Of a DNA stretch of 64,000 bases, positions 1-12,431 are shown piece after piece. Every line of letters begins with the position of its first letter. Within the stretch, counting starts at the first letter, position 1. The notes beneath the pieces were generated by a model. It made no database searches, was not told the origin of the DNA, and saw only the letters and a list, made by a program, of their open reading frames with translations. Position numbers and translations under genes: made by a program. Source of the DNA: Litomosoides sigmodontis (Eukaryota; Nematoda; Chromadorea; Rhabditida; Onchocercidae); assembly GCA_963070105.1 (NCBI GenBank), contig OY718804.1, forward strand, positions 11,423,817-11,487,816. Direction: 5' to 3'.

Positions 1-421
1 TGAATGAACCTTCCTGCTGTCTGTATAGCCTAGTTGTGGATTTCGAAGCTGCCGGTTGGGACTTTGTTATCGCTCCCAAATTGTATGATGCGCATATGTG
101 CAGCGGAGAATGTCGTCTTCATCACGTAAGTTGTCTCACTTTGCTATTGGTTATTATCTATCATTCTACAGAGTTTTCGTTTTGTCGACATTTTCCGACG
201 TGTGTAATCTTCATGCGGCTTTACAATTACAGTCACAATCGTTTAAGGCAGACCGTTCAGCACATAGCAAAATTACTTCGTCGACGAAAAAAAACGCCGT
301 GAGCGGCTGCTGCCATCCAACAGAGTACGACCCGATAACGCTTGTATATATGACTCAAGAAAAGGAGCTGAAGATTCGCGAAGTGCCAGGTATGATAGCC
401 CGGCGTTGCGCCTGTGCTTGA
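1..421 (+). CDS. daf-7: DAF-7-like TGF-beta family ligand, C-terminal exons (5' cut by window edge)
   Basis: Two exons are visible: 1-125 (reading from base 3) and 233-421, joined in phase 0 by GTAAGT...TTACAG, with stop TGA at 419-421. Together they encode most of the cystine-knot domain. The first exon has the CC pair, then DFEAAGWDF and the CSGEC motif. The second has GCCHPTEYD and ends in RRCACA, giving the C-x-C end typical of the fold. The GCCHPTEYD block and the HSKI stretch before it resemble C. elegans DAF-7, the secreted neuronal ligand controlling dauer entry and feeding; filarial worms carry a relative called TGH-2. The prodomain, furin site and signal peptide lie left of the window. 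Family is sure; assignment to the DAF-7 branch rather than another TGF-beta group is likely. The 3' UTR carries CTG and CAC repeats. Confidence 0.82.
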
Positions 422-556
422 TTTCAAGCAGCGACGAGACTGAGAGTAAACCGAAGGTGTCGGGAGCCACCTACTGAAGAAGGCGATCATGGAATCATGG
501 GCAACAGCATCATTCTGCTGCACCGAAACATCGTTACTGTTACTCCCCAAGCTATG

Positions 557-559
<3 letters not shown>

Positions 560-588
<29 letters not shown>
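560..588 (+). repeat. CTG trinucleotide repeat (about 10 units) in probable daf-7 3' UTR
   Basis: An uninterrupted CTG run lies 140 bases after the daf-7 stop codon and before its AATAAA signal, so it should be transcribed as CUG. Read on the minus strand it gives a spurious polyglutamine ORF. Confidence 0.85.
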
Positions 589-589
<1 letters not shown>

Positions 590-756
590 AACATGCAGAA
601 TCCCACGAGCGCCAAGCTCCTCCCTCGCACAAGTCAGCAAAGTAGAATAAGGAAGGGGGCCTGAAAAACATGACCAAATTGGGGGATATTTGGCTTACAT
701 CTTGAACGCTCATTTTGGATTTGCTTGTTATTGTTAGGTATTTAATTGTCAGCCGT

Positions 757-788
757 CACACCACCACCACCACCACCATCACCACCAC
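757..788 (+). repeat. CAC trinucleotide repeat
   Basis: An imperfect CAC run with one CAT interruption, still within the probable daf-7 3' UTR. Confidence 0.85.
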
Positions 789-844
789 ATCGCTGTCACC
801 ACACCAACTAGCGATCATTGCTGCATGAATATAGTTGGTTATTC

Positions 845-850
845 AATAAA
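845..850 (+). terminator. Probable poly(A) signal of daf-7
   Basis: Canonical AATAAA 424 bases after the daf-7 stop codon; no closer canonical signal was seen. It would give a 3' UTR of about 450 bases. Confidence 0.5.
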
Positions 851-1393
851 AATGATAGCGAATCGGTACTTGCACCGCATCTACTATCTTTACAAATTTC
901 ACAAATCAGACGAGAAGTGAAAGTTGTTTCTATACTCTTCCTGTAATTTGTATGGGCATTCACTGTTCCTGATAATCCATTCAATAACAGTTCAGAATAT
1001 CGAAGATATTAAGAATAATACTGGAAAATGTTATTCTTTTAATGATAGAAAGGATCACCTCTATATACAGTCAATCACACATGGGTTCACTAGACACATC
1101 ATCTATACATTTTTTATCAAGCTCTACCCGCAGACGGCACTTACCCCGTCATTTTCAATCACATTTGTTTTCTCCATTAACAGTCACAAAGACAACTGGA
1201 AATAGGTATCACTGCTTATTCCAGTGACTAACCAATAAATAGGTTATGCATTCGGGAGAATAAAATACCTTAAAGATTCAAAAATGATAAGTACAATATA
1301 ATATTTAGGATTCAAAAAAATTCCCACAATGAACGGAAAGCAGGAAAAGGCGGACAAGGGTAAGAAAGATGTTGAAAGATGAAGTACAAGTGA

Positions 1394-1684
1394 TTAGCCG
1401 ACCGAATGAATAAGGCGATAAGGTTTTTTGTCTAAAATGCGATGTTGACCAATCGATGCAAAAATCCAGTCCGCTTTTAACACTTCTTTTTTCATATCCA
1501 GTTCAAATCTGCAAAAAATACCACGCAAAAAAATGAAACTCTTTGTAAGCATTTCTCTCATGATCCTACATCTACTGGTAAATTTACATATTCAGATTAA
1601 AACCACATACTTTTTTTGCAATACCACGTACTTACAGATAATGGCATTGATGCGTACATGCGCATTAAACATACGTATATTTGC

Positions 1685-1758
<74 letters not shown>

Positions 1759-4700
1759 AATATAAACGGATGGCATTTGATTTCCACCGATCGCTTTGAA
1801 ACTTTTTTTAGCGAACAACAAACCTTCGAGCAGCATCTCGATTAAAGCAATCTGGGGCAAATATGATGTAACTGTGTTCAGAAAGCAGTTCCCAAACATG
1901 TGACACAGTCTTCCCACCGCTCAGCTCAAGGATCTCCAGAAAAACATCTGAAAATTAGGCGTGATAACATTTTCTTTCTACAATGATTACTTTAGTAAAA
2001 TGTAAAATTTCGACAGAATTTGTCGGGATGTGACTGTAAAAAGTGATCAAATCAATATTTGAAATTTATTATATTGAAGTTACAGCATTTAATGAGTGAT
2101 GTTTCTTAACTCGAGTATTACAATTATTTTAGAGCATATTAGAAATCCTCCCTAGTGTTAATGAGAAACGATCAAAACGTTTCACAGAAATATCGGCCGT
2201 ATGTAATATCCATCAACAGTCCTCCGCGTGCTTATTCCAAGATTATCGTCAAACGCATACCTCTCGATATCAGTTGAGTATTAAAAAAGGCTTTAGGGAC
2301 ATAAAACGCATGCCCACAGAATAAAGTGCTCGGATCAGTAAGCGCACGTTGAGTGGTTATGTTCACCAAAGTTTCATCTATTTTCAATAAAATTTCGAAA
2401 TCACTCTGAAAATAACCTGACGCTCGTTTATGGATTTAGCCACAACTTTTGTCTGTATTTTATAGGTCCCAAAGGTTTGAAATGATTATTATCCGCATAA
2501 AAAGAAAAACAACTTTTTACTGACCGCTGGTAGCACACTTTTTTGCTTGAGACAGTTCTCCAACCACGAATATGACACAATCGTACAGTGATTAACCAGT
2601 GCGTAAATTAATTTCACTGTCCAGAATTCACAAATTAAGCCATCTGCAAAAGAATTGCTATCCACTAAGTGTCACAAAGTTTAAATGTACTGTGTAGACG
2701 CATGGTTTTTTTTTCAATTAATTTCAATTTTTCACCGCTAGAAGGTATGAATTTTCTTCTAATTGCAAGATGCAGGCTTACCGGTATTGAAAATAACTAG
2801 ATGCGTACACTTTCGATTCATCGATGTGGAAAGCTCGAAAGAAGGAAAATTATCCAAGAATTCGTGTAACAAAGACTGAAAAATTTCTGTCTATAAATTA
2901 ATACTTTTCCAAATATATGAACACATTTATCAACAACAACAATGCGTTGCCTCACCTGATCACTAAGACTCGATGCTCCAGACACCATCATCGAGTGATG
3001 CATTTCATTATCTGCCTCGTAACATTGTTTATCTTTTAGAAACGAAACAATTCTTTGCTCAGCACTACGATCATTACTCGGCTGTAGATAGCGGTGATAG
3101 CAATCAATTGCATAAATAGAATTTACTGGAACTGCAATTTCCGTCTCTCCGTCGCTCTCGAGAACCAAATCGATACCATTCTTCCAAGGGGCTCAAAATA
3201 CAAAAAAGGCTATATTTCATGGAGCACTCGCATTGAAACTCACTGAAATGATAGAGAACTTACTGGTCTTATCACGCTGTTCTTTAGTACTTGTCCCACA
3301 AATGGCTTTGATTAATTCATCGCCATCCTATAACGATATTAACTAATTTCAAACTGAAGAAAGACCTAAAGCAAGAACAAACTAAAGCAAAATCAACTTT
3401 TGCAAATTTGTACATATATATCTATAATTATTTACACTAACCATATGTAGAAAATCAGGTATCCATGGCATACATTTGATAAGCACCTCGATCCGTGATA
3501 GATTTTTGCTTTTTTCTAAAACAAAGTAACCATTTAGAGAAAAACGATAAGGAGGGAAACTAACGTGCTAAACTGACTTGGCTATCATTTTTTAAAATTA
3601 GTAGTTTCATAAAGTTCAATATGCAATATGAATTAGAAATCCGCCATTTTCGAAATAGCTTACCAAACACAGAATTAACAATCGCCTCTATTTGGTTCAA
3701 GGCACCTGACTTATCTGCGCAGTTCTTCTGATTCTTCTCATTATGCATTGCTGAAGAATTAAAGTACAACCCTTTCATGTATAGTTAATGAATAAATAAC
3801 ATCTACACTGATGCGCTGACTTCTGTGCTTCTTATCCGTCAACATTTTCAACATTGCTTTCACCACTTGCAAATTTTTCAGAGTTTGCGTGACTATATAA
3901 GGACTTATTAGCACTTTTCTCTAGTAGCACTGCGACCCATAACAGCACCTTCAGCGTCGTAAGAATGCTCAACTGCTGATATCCTTGGAAAAGCATCCAT
4001 GACAATTCCTGTTGCCAAATTTGAATAATCTATCCCATCAATCCGCTGCATTTTTACCGGTCTATGTTGTGGATGAGTGATATGGCGCTTCGCACTTTCC
4101 CATTCTTTTCTTGGCATCTGTAGAATAACGTACGTCTTTTCAAGGTGGATATGTACAAACATGAATATCCCACAATAGTAGTTCAAAATATCAGAGTATA
4201 ACTACTGGAAAAAATATAAGCCAATGATTTCTATAAAAATAACCTTCCGTGACTGATTTGGAGAATGTTGCAACGATGACGCCGCCTGTGTTAGAGGAAT
4301 CTGCAAACGTTCATTTGAAAGCAAATATAGACAATAAACACTTCCTTGCCATGTAATTCTTTTTTTTCCTGTACCTCTTTAAAGGAGAGGCTAAATCCTT
4401 CTCATTGCAAGTGTGAAATTAAAGTTCAGCCATAAGTAAGCTTTTGAATTACTATGAACTGACATTTTCAACTAAACATAAAATACATCTAATAAAACAA
4501 AGAGCGCCAACCTGACTCTCGATAAAATCATTTTCTTTTGCGAAATCAGTAGCTAAGACATCTTGTTTGAATGTCTTGGCCAGAGACAAATATTTCTCAA
4601 GTAAAGACGACAACAATGGACAGCTCGCACAACTTCTGAAACTGTGTCTTTCGAATCTTTTTTTAATTTGTCCAAGATTTTTAACTTTTAGTATAATTAC

Positions 4701-5620
4701 AGGGATGCAATTTGCAGGGTATAATAAATAATGCAAAAAAAGTAAGGAGCAATGAAAAAATCAAAAAATCCAAAACAAAAAAGAAAACCTTTTATTCAAC
4801 GTCATATTGCAGACAGGACACCGCATCACTGAAAGCCTTTTGAAGCACTCTAACAGACAAGCTCTATAAACTGCTAAATTTTAATTACCAAAATATTATC
4901 CAAAAAAATTATCAAACAATTACGTAAAAACTTGTACTTTAATAATTTAATTGTCGTTTGTTCTAACTTCTTTTCATGTATTTCAACGTTACTCCATAAC
5001 GTGATACATTCTACGAACATGATACATGACGATGAGTGATGTTTAGGCTCTATTTACAGTATTGGATGAAAACGCTAATACTTTTTCAGCAGGAACAATA
5101 CATCCCAAAACGATGCACAAATAGTAAATGAACAACCTGCAGAAAGCATGATTGCAAGTGGTCATGATTGGATCACGTACGGTTGAACAGCTAAAAGAAA
5201 CATTTTAGAAATTAACAGCTTTTATAAAGAATAAAATAACTAATGACCAGGATAATCCAAAAAACAGATTAATCAAGTATAAAATCACAGTTTTAACTAA
5301 TTTACATCATTATCATTATCAAACTATACTAGCACATCTCCTTCGGAACAATGGAACCGCGAATTAAATTATTAAGCTTTAAACTGAAACAGACTACAAT
5401 AGCACATTGTTTCGTAGTTCGGATAAAACAACCTAATTTTATATCCCCTTCCCACTTACGCATCATGTATCATTTGATGCATAATTAAACTGATATGTTG
5501 AAAATTGCAAAAAAGTAACCATATGCCACATCGCAGAATCATTTTGATATTTTCGACTTGATTCTTAATTTTTTGGAAATTATTCTTGTGCCGATTCTCA
5601 TCCTCTGATAAAGCAATCAT
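1394..5620 (-). CDS. brc-1: BRCA1 orthologue: RING plus tandem BRCT E3 ubiquitin ligase
   Basis: Sixteen exons join in frame: 5520-5620, 5137-5190, 4789-4863, 4512-4635, 4244-4300, 3949-4117, 3809-3892, 3664-3750, 3442-3515, 3264-3327, 2956-3191, 2782-2875, 2525-2643, 2261-2405, 1824-1947 and 1394-1508, giving about 573 aa (the C. elegans protein is about 600). The RING spans residues 31-70: CGIC, CNHAFC-x2-C and CPVC. The Ile inside CGIC matches the E2-contact Ile26 of human BRCA1. The helix after the RING continues as in BRCA1, with NKRS followed by a hydrophobic stretch. Residues about 376-573 form two BRCT repeats, with the marker Trp in SYSWLENC and KADWIF. BRCA1 pairs with BARD1, ubiquitylates chromatin and acts in homologous repair. 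The middle is short and unrecognised. The last intron holds a TA microsatellite. Start chosen at the first in-frame ATG of the RING exon. Confidence 0.88.
1686..1754. repeat. TA dinucleotide microsatellite (about 34 units)
   Basis: A perfect alternating TA run of 69 bases inside the last brc-1 intron (1509-1823), between the two exons that encode the second BRCT repeat. Confidence 0.95.
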
Positions 5621-6041
5621 TTTCCAAAGCCTGAATTACATTCATTTTTCCTAACTCTTTTAACGCACACATATAATCCTATAACATTTGCAATTGTAGT
5701 CATAGTCTTGACGTTGACTCCTTCCTTTTCTTCCGGTCAGTCAAAAACCGGAGCTACAACTCACACACCTGTGATTCAAAATGACAAAATGAAACCTTCT
5801 TTCGTTATTAATGCATATTGCAGGAGTAATTCAACAACATTCCGCAACCCCATGCTCATTTTGACATTATATGAGGCTGCTCATTGTAGGACTAAAGTTG
5901 TCCACGTAGCTTGACGTCACCACTGCCTTAGGTACCATACCCCACCCGCGTACAGCCCAAACTAACACTTCACTTACGACTAAGTAAACTTAATCGTCTG
6001 AAAAAAAGCCCGCCATATCTTCATGCCGTCTTTTACCAATG

Positions 6042-6091
6042 TCAAATTCGAAAGTTTAGATTACATTCAAATTCGAAAGTTTAGATTACAT
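6042..6091. repeat. 25-bp perfect tandem duplication
   Basis: Two adjacent identical 25-base copies (6042-6066 and 6067-6091), each beginning TCAAATTCGAAAG and ending TTACAT. Not associated with any gene I can see. Confidence 0.9.
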
Positions 6092-8111
6092 CGGATGGTC
6101 AGTGTTGCTGGATACCTTGGGCGATTGCTCAGGGGATTTTCGCAGTGCCATTAAACTTCCTTGGGGAATAGTGAAGCAGCAAGTCTCGCCCGTTTCATTC
6201 ACCCCATCTGTTAGAAGTTAAGATTCAATTCTAGCGTCGTTAGACCGAACCAAAAGTCTCAAGCATAAACGTGTATTAAAAAAAATAGCTGCGTAGCGCA
6301 AAGAATCAGGAGGGTCGAGAGCAGTGAGGCTTCCAGTGCAAAGAAGGCTGTCTTATTAACGAGTGGTGTGTCCCACAAGGACCGTGCTGGAGAGTGCGTG
6401 GCTCTTCTTATCCTTAAGAAAAATTGTGTTTTGCGCACGGACTTCACTACTTTAGTACTGTTACTTCCACTCAATAGAGTTCATTGCTATAGTAGACTTT
6501 CTTGCAGTCTTTAAGTTTTTCATTTTAATAGTTACACGGTGAAATACCGCCCCTTTAATATTTGCAACCATAAAGCGCGCTGAAACTAAAATGGCACTCG
6601 TGGTGGGTACTGCCCGTCTTCTTCTTATCCAAGTTTTACGAAGTCGTACAAATTCCTTTATCGACCGCTCTCCAACATTACTTCCTAATGTCATTATTCT
6701 CTTCGGCATATTTCTTTTCAAATTCGTGTTACTCCTTCCCAGCTTCCTTTCAAATAGGTCTTTTTAAACAATTAATGCACTAACTGCCCACCACCATTCG
6801 CATTTTGTGCGAAGACTGGATATTCGGATAACTGAGCACCTCAATTTTCAGGAAATAATGGGTCCTACGATTTCGAGTTTGAATATTATCTTGATAATCT
6901 TGACGTTACCGGGAAAAATATGTAACGGAACAAAGGAATCTTAAGGCCCTCTTAATCTAATTTCAAATTCTGGTTTCCACAGGCATCGAACATCTCAGTT
7001 GTTAATATCAGATATCACGATCAACATGCTCGCCTCGCAACTTTTAATTATTCATTCACTTTAACTTACTATTACTTGATGCAAAAGCGATTACGTTTCC
7101 AGTTGTAGATTTCAAATCACTGTGAATAAATTCCTCCAGCGTGTCGAATCTTTGCTAGGGAAGAATTTTCTCTGAGAAGAATTTCTCATATTCAACCAGT
7201 TGTGAAATTACTGTGACGACGAGTGAACGACGCATGAAGCGAAAATTAGCCTCATGAAAACTTTCAAAAGTCGAACAGTAACTCCACTGTTCAACTTTTC
7301 AAATGCTTATTGTTTCACATGTAGTTAAATAATACATGAAAAGAAGTGAATCTTTTCTGTTGCCTAATGCTCACTGAAGGTGTTCTGATTTCTGCCTCTC
7401 AGATATGGTGCTTCTTCCACTGAGATTCAATTTTAATAGCAGCTTAGAGCACTTTCATCAAAGCAAAACCTGATCGAAGCTTTGTGTGAATTTTTTCAAT
7501 TATTGTGTACTTGCTGCTTACCAACTTACTTGTCCATTTGTAAAAATGCGAAAGGGTCAGAAAGGATGGGTGACGTTGAACTGTTAAACACAATTATAAA
7601 AAAAATAATCTTCAATGATTGCTTCTCGCCGAGGAAGTACTTAACTGCTAGTTTTCGATGAACATGCCCCTGCCTTTTTCATTTCTATAACTCTCATCTA
7701 CTTCGCAACACCTCCTGGTTGACCATGTGTTACTCGAGTCACCTTGTACCACCATGGCACAAATATTTTCATCGAACAGTTTCATTAGTTTGAAATTAGT
7801 GGATGACATTCATCTCGAATCATTATAGCTGCATATGATACTGCTTATGGTTCTTCGTTTCTTCCCAGTTGCTCTCGTCGAAAATAAAGGTAGTAGCCTC
7901 TTCAGAGAGGAATTACAATGCTATTGGTGGTAATGAAGGCGTGCTAGAAAGTGAATATTTTTTTAACGGATGATAAATAATCAAAAGATGTGCCGAACTA
8001 TGCTGTTAATAGATTCAACTCTAATCGATCGTTCTTGGCTACCCCTTCGATGTTGAATTCATATTTCTGCTAATCCGATCATAAAATAATGAATCGTTTT
8101 TTTGAAATGTT

Positions 8112-8166
8112 ATCCGTCTTTTTTGCTTTCATCACGCCTTCATCCGTCTTTTTTGCTTCATCACGC
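8112..8166. repeat. Imperfect tandem duplication of about 27 bp
   Basis: The block ATCCGTCTTTTTTGCTT(T)CATCACG occurs twice, separated by four bases; the second copy lacks one T. Confidence 0.8.
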
Positions 8167-10859
8167 AAAACTTCGTTTTCCATCGTTTCCTTATTTCAAG
8201 TGCTCGATCGTCTTCCCAATCTCCTTTTCCTGATATACGCATTCATTCATTTTATTTCAGTTTCATAAACCGTTCTCGATCCATCTCTCTAGCAAATCAA
8301 TAACAAACGCCAGTTATGAAGTTCGAAAAATTGAATTTGAAAGGAAACTACTTTAGGTATATGGCTCCTCTTCAAATTTAACTTTCCCTAACTCTGTTTA
8401 TACCAATCCTAATACTCCCAGTAAAAATAATTTAGGAAACTTAATAAGCCGTAGAAATCCATCGCAAGAGAATAATTGCAAAATGATTGCTTAGCCAGAC
8501 ATTTTGCGTATTCCTAACATTTGTTGTATTGATATGACTACAAGTCTTTGAAAAAGATATGGCGTTCCATCGATTAGTGGTGAAGCCAACAATCGGTTAT
8601 CACTGTTATGTGATTTTCAGCAATATGGGATTACAACAGAAGGATTACGATAACAAATTAATGTTGTAAATTGTCAAATTCTCTGTGAAACAAACATTCA
8701 CATAGTTTGCAGTTGTGAGAAATTTTTTATTATTTACTATTCTCTGCAGATCCACACCAACTTTCTTTCTAAGAATCCATTGATAATTTAAATGAGTTCC
8801 AATGTCATAGGGGAGTGAGCAAGGGAACACTAAGTGATGAGTGAGGTTTCAAAGGCCTACTCACTGTAGAGTGAGCGGTACAAGCAGTACAATTATAGTG
8901 AATAGGAGCATACAGCAGTTAACGATAAGGTGATGGATTAGTGAATAAATTGCGCGAACATCAAAGGAGAAGCGTGTGTGACTGAAATCAACACCAATGT
9001 ATCACTTCCTTTCTCTCTTCTCTTCCCTCCTCACAAGCGTGGCCTTACACGTACGTGGGCGTGAGTAGGAGAGGCTAATTCTGAGTTGGATTGAGAGTAA
9101 ATGAAATGGAAGGAAGGACATCTTGGAACAAAGCATAGTTGAAGGCAGGCTTATCAAAGGTCATGTGAGGTCGTGCTAGGAGGTCGCTGTGTAGTTGTAA
9201 CGAATCCCTTCGTTACTCAGGCGACAAAATCTTGTGCATGGCTATAATCTGTGTTTAACTGATTTCGGCTTTGCCGACAGTAGTAGCAGCAGTAGTTCTG
9301 CTTTCAAACTGCGAAGCATCGATAATAATAATAAGTGACACTTGGAAGTTTTCCTTCCTTCCGATTCAGTTTGGCATAAGCAAGTTGGGCACCAAAGTCA
9401 CATTAGATGCACACAACAGACCTAATAAGATGAAGGAGATGAGTGTGGCATTCAATCGATATCGAATCGATGCACTTAACTCGTTATTTTGCAGTACAAA
9501 TGCTTCCGACAGCACTGTTTCTGATTTCTTGCAGTATTTGGAAAGATGCAAGTTGTTAAAAGAAAATTTCTCCTTCTTTCTCATCTCCGCTCCTTCTCGT
9601 CCTTGCGAAGGGAAATCAGAAAGAAGTGGGGCAGAATGGTGCAGAGAGGACTGCACTGCATATCCTCTAAATGTATGTGAACGTGTGATGGAAAATGATT
9701 TAAAAGCTTGAAAGCAAATGCCATCCCAAATGCGTACGTGCATAAAGTAGCGCCGAGACGAGATGTGAGGCTTTTTTATTGGACGAAGAGGATGGTCTTG
9801 GAGAACCATCTCCCTCAGAAGCGTTCGGGCACCAAGAATTGGATGGAGTAAGTTCGAAACTCGCTATGATTCATTATTAGACTTTCAAGTGCGAAACCGA
9901 CTCTAGTGAAATGAAGCGATAAAAATTGTAATTACGCAGTCGCCATTTCAAGTAAATATGAGGAATTTATGATAGACAAAATTTACGGTAAGTCACTTAA
10001 GTGACAACTTTTGCAGTACACTGTATTCTGGCAGAGGCTGAACGAGGATAGGATAAGATCGGATCGGATCACCGGGGCATTCATTTTTCAATGAATTCAA
10101 TGAATTCTTCGGTCCTTCGGAGATGTACCGCCCCTGAACTGGACGCGCGGCCACTTTCATCATTTGATGAAGCAACGGACAACAAACAGCTGCTGCTACT
10201 TGCTAACTGCTTCTGACCAGGATCGGGCACACTGTTGACAGAAGAAGCAGCAACTGATTAGCAGTTGCTCATTATCATCCCACTCTGAAATGGGGACTTT
10301 TTCCGTCCTGATAGGACCGGCTGTCACGAGAGTGAATGATAAGCCGTGTGATGCGAGTTTACTTTTCATAACAACATGAATTATCGTCGCCTCCTGCTGA
10401 TTCGTCCCGCTCTCACCACACACACACATCCATCATCCGTATGTATGTGCTTATGGTGTGTGGGCACAAATGATAACGATCAGTGAGACGTTTACCGAGA
10501 TCGGTTGACAGTGCAGTACAGTGCAGGTTGCATGGAGGAGTGGACAAGCGAGAAGTGATAGGTCTGACTGCACCGTGCGGCACCTCAGTGACGGAGGATG
10601 ACAATGTAATTTAGTGGTGAAGTGGTTGGTGGCAAAAGACAATCAATCAATCTTTGGTTTCATCGCATCGTCCAACATTCCTCCATAACGATCGTTTCAT
10701 CATTCCTTTCCCTTCCCTTCTTCGTTCTTCGTGAGAGAAATCACAGAAATTTGCTTCAGCGCGTAGCTCGATTTGCAGCAGTCGAAAAGGGTAAAGTTGC
10801 CGGCATTGCAATAGCGAAAATCAAATTTCATTCTTCCTCCCGCCTAAGCCTCTCACTTT

Positions 10860-10865
<6 letters not shown>

Positions 10866-10894
<29 letters not shown>
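10866..10894. repeat. CT dinucleotide run
   Basis: A near-perfect CT repeat inside a pyrimidine-rich, less AT-rich interval. Confidence 0.9.
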
Positions 10895-10897
<3 letters not shown>

Positions 10898-11876
10898 CGA
10901 GCTCATCCCATAGCTAAGCGGTCGCAAGGGGCCCAATTAGCCTAGCCGCATGCATTGCCTTCGCCCTTCGCTACAACAAGTCCTTCTTCTTCGCTGCTTC
11001 TCCGTACCGCCGCAATTCTGCATGCAAATCAATTCGTAGAGTGCCGGAACTCCTCTCTTCCGGCTCACTTCCGCAAACTCGAGGAAGGGTACGCTTGTTG
11101 CATTTTCCGAAAAAGTCCATCCGCGCCTCACCTCCCTCGGCCCCCGACCCCGAAGCATCGCTCAAGAGATCAGCGCTCGTTGTCGCACCACTTGCAGCAG
11201 TAAGTCTTCACTCAGCAGCACCCGAAATGCGTGCGTGCATTTAAGAGTAATCACCCTCCACTCTGGAAAAAGCTCACTGGCGCGTCTTTTTCAGAATGGC
11301 ATTTGTTATCAGTCACGTCCTTCAGCGATAGTTTGCCATTGTCGACTTAAGCGATCTTTGCTCCTATCAACGGATCTTTGATTGTTAACTAATGGACAAG
11401 TAATGTGAAGGAAAGCCCGCCCAGAGCTTATCAGCGACCAAAAGCTAATTACCATAAACTACTACAAATATCGGTACCTTTTTGATGACACACATTCCCT
11501 TCTTCCTGTCACACACTGAATGTTTCATTGGACCGGTTTTTCAAATCACCACTTCCCCTAACAAATATTATTGTTAAGCCAACAGAGTCATTTTTGCTCC
11601 TTTGGAATCACCGGCGGACTGAAATAATAATAAGTGCCGAAAGAAGCTATCCAGTGGCTGAGGAGGAGCTTCTGACAAAGCTTTTCTGACTTATTATTAC
11701 CTTCTCTTCTCCTTTAACATGCCTGCCAATTCCAACTTAATCTTTCCATCTTCCCTTCTAATGTCGAGGGACATCCTGCTTGCCGAGTTTTCCTTATGTA
11801 AATGCTGGCCCTATTTGTTCTGTTGTCACCCTTATTTCCAAAATTATCATAATTCCCGTAGGAAGGAATGAGAGAA

Positions 11877-11894
11877 AGAGAGAGAGAGAGAGAG
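11877..11894. repeat. GA dinucleotide run
   Basis: Short GA microsatellite in the same gene-poor interval. Confidence 0.85.
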
Positions 11895-12431
11895 ATTTTT
11901 CAAAGGTTAAGTTAAAAATGCTCCTCAAAAATTCGTCGATTCGTGAGTGAAAACACGGAATAGAGTTGGAGCGGTTAAGCGAATACAGAGTCATTTCATA
12001 TCATCGATCTGTTATTGACGACGGGATTACTGCGCTTGTCATGCTGCTTCTGCCCGCGTTAGTAGTGTTGAAGCCGCATCTGATGCTGCTGCTCATCTCA
12101 GATTTGACCTCAGCTTCAGCTTTCAAGTTGTCTTCAGTGTACTGATGGGAATGGGTAAGCTACCAGTGTCGTCGGATCTGCTGCCCTTGCCAGCATTCCT
12201 AAAAAGCGAGGATTGACTGAAGTCTTGATCGGTTAATAGTGAATCTGGTGCTAAGTCGATGATGGTTTTTGTTAAACTGATTGCTGTTTTCATTAACGAG
12301 TTCCATATTTCCCTAGCGAGTTTGGAAAAATTTATGACAGGAATTGTAACACTTTTAGTAAATTCAATAATAGATTTATTTGCAGATATAATATACGCTT
12401 GACTGGTTCTTGCAAAGTTCATAGGAAAACG

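Larger units (their letters stand above)
422..1393. other. 3' flank of daf-7 and intergenic spacer before brc-1
   Basis: This stretch holds the probable daf-7 3' UTR, including a CTG repeat near 560-588, a CAC-rich repeat at 757-788 and an AATAAA at 845-850. It then runs as AT-rich spacer to the brc-1 stop codon on the opposite strand. No coding exon was recognised. Confidence 0.6.
5621..12431. other. Gene-poor 6.8-kb interval
   Basis: This is the upstream flank of brc-1 (leftwards) and of the acetyl-CoA synthetase (rightwards). I found no exon chain with coherent phases or a recognisable family. Contents: a 25-bp tandem duplication at 6042-6091, a second imperfect one near 8112-8166, a segment at 9271-9809 open on both strands, a CT run at 10866-10894 and a GA run at 11877-11894. 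The part from about 9 to 11.3 kb looks less AT-rich and carries pyrimidine tracts, which could be promoter sequence, but nothing specific can be assigned. Confidence 0.5.

Noticed and set aside
257..640. Minus-strand 127-codon ORF with a polyglutamine run
   Set aside because: It is the reverse reading of the daf-7 last exon plus the CTG repeat; no splice context or family supports it.
1533..1917. ORFs on both strands across the TA repeat
   Set aside because: TA runs encode only Tyr/Ile and are stop-free. The minus-strand one overlaps real brc-1 exons but in the wrong frame.
4848..4854. Acceptor TGTTAG for brc-1 exon 3, which would imply a frameshift in the RING
   Set aside because: The acceptor TTTATAG 14 bases upstream (exon from 4863) restores frame and the C-x2-C zinc ligand spacing.
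6259..6721. Two basic minus-strand ORFs of 71 and 86 codons, considered as transposon remnants
   Set aside because: No reverse transcriptase, transposase or terminal repeat signature could be seen.
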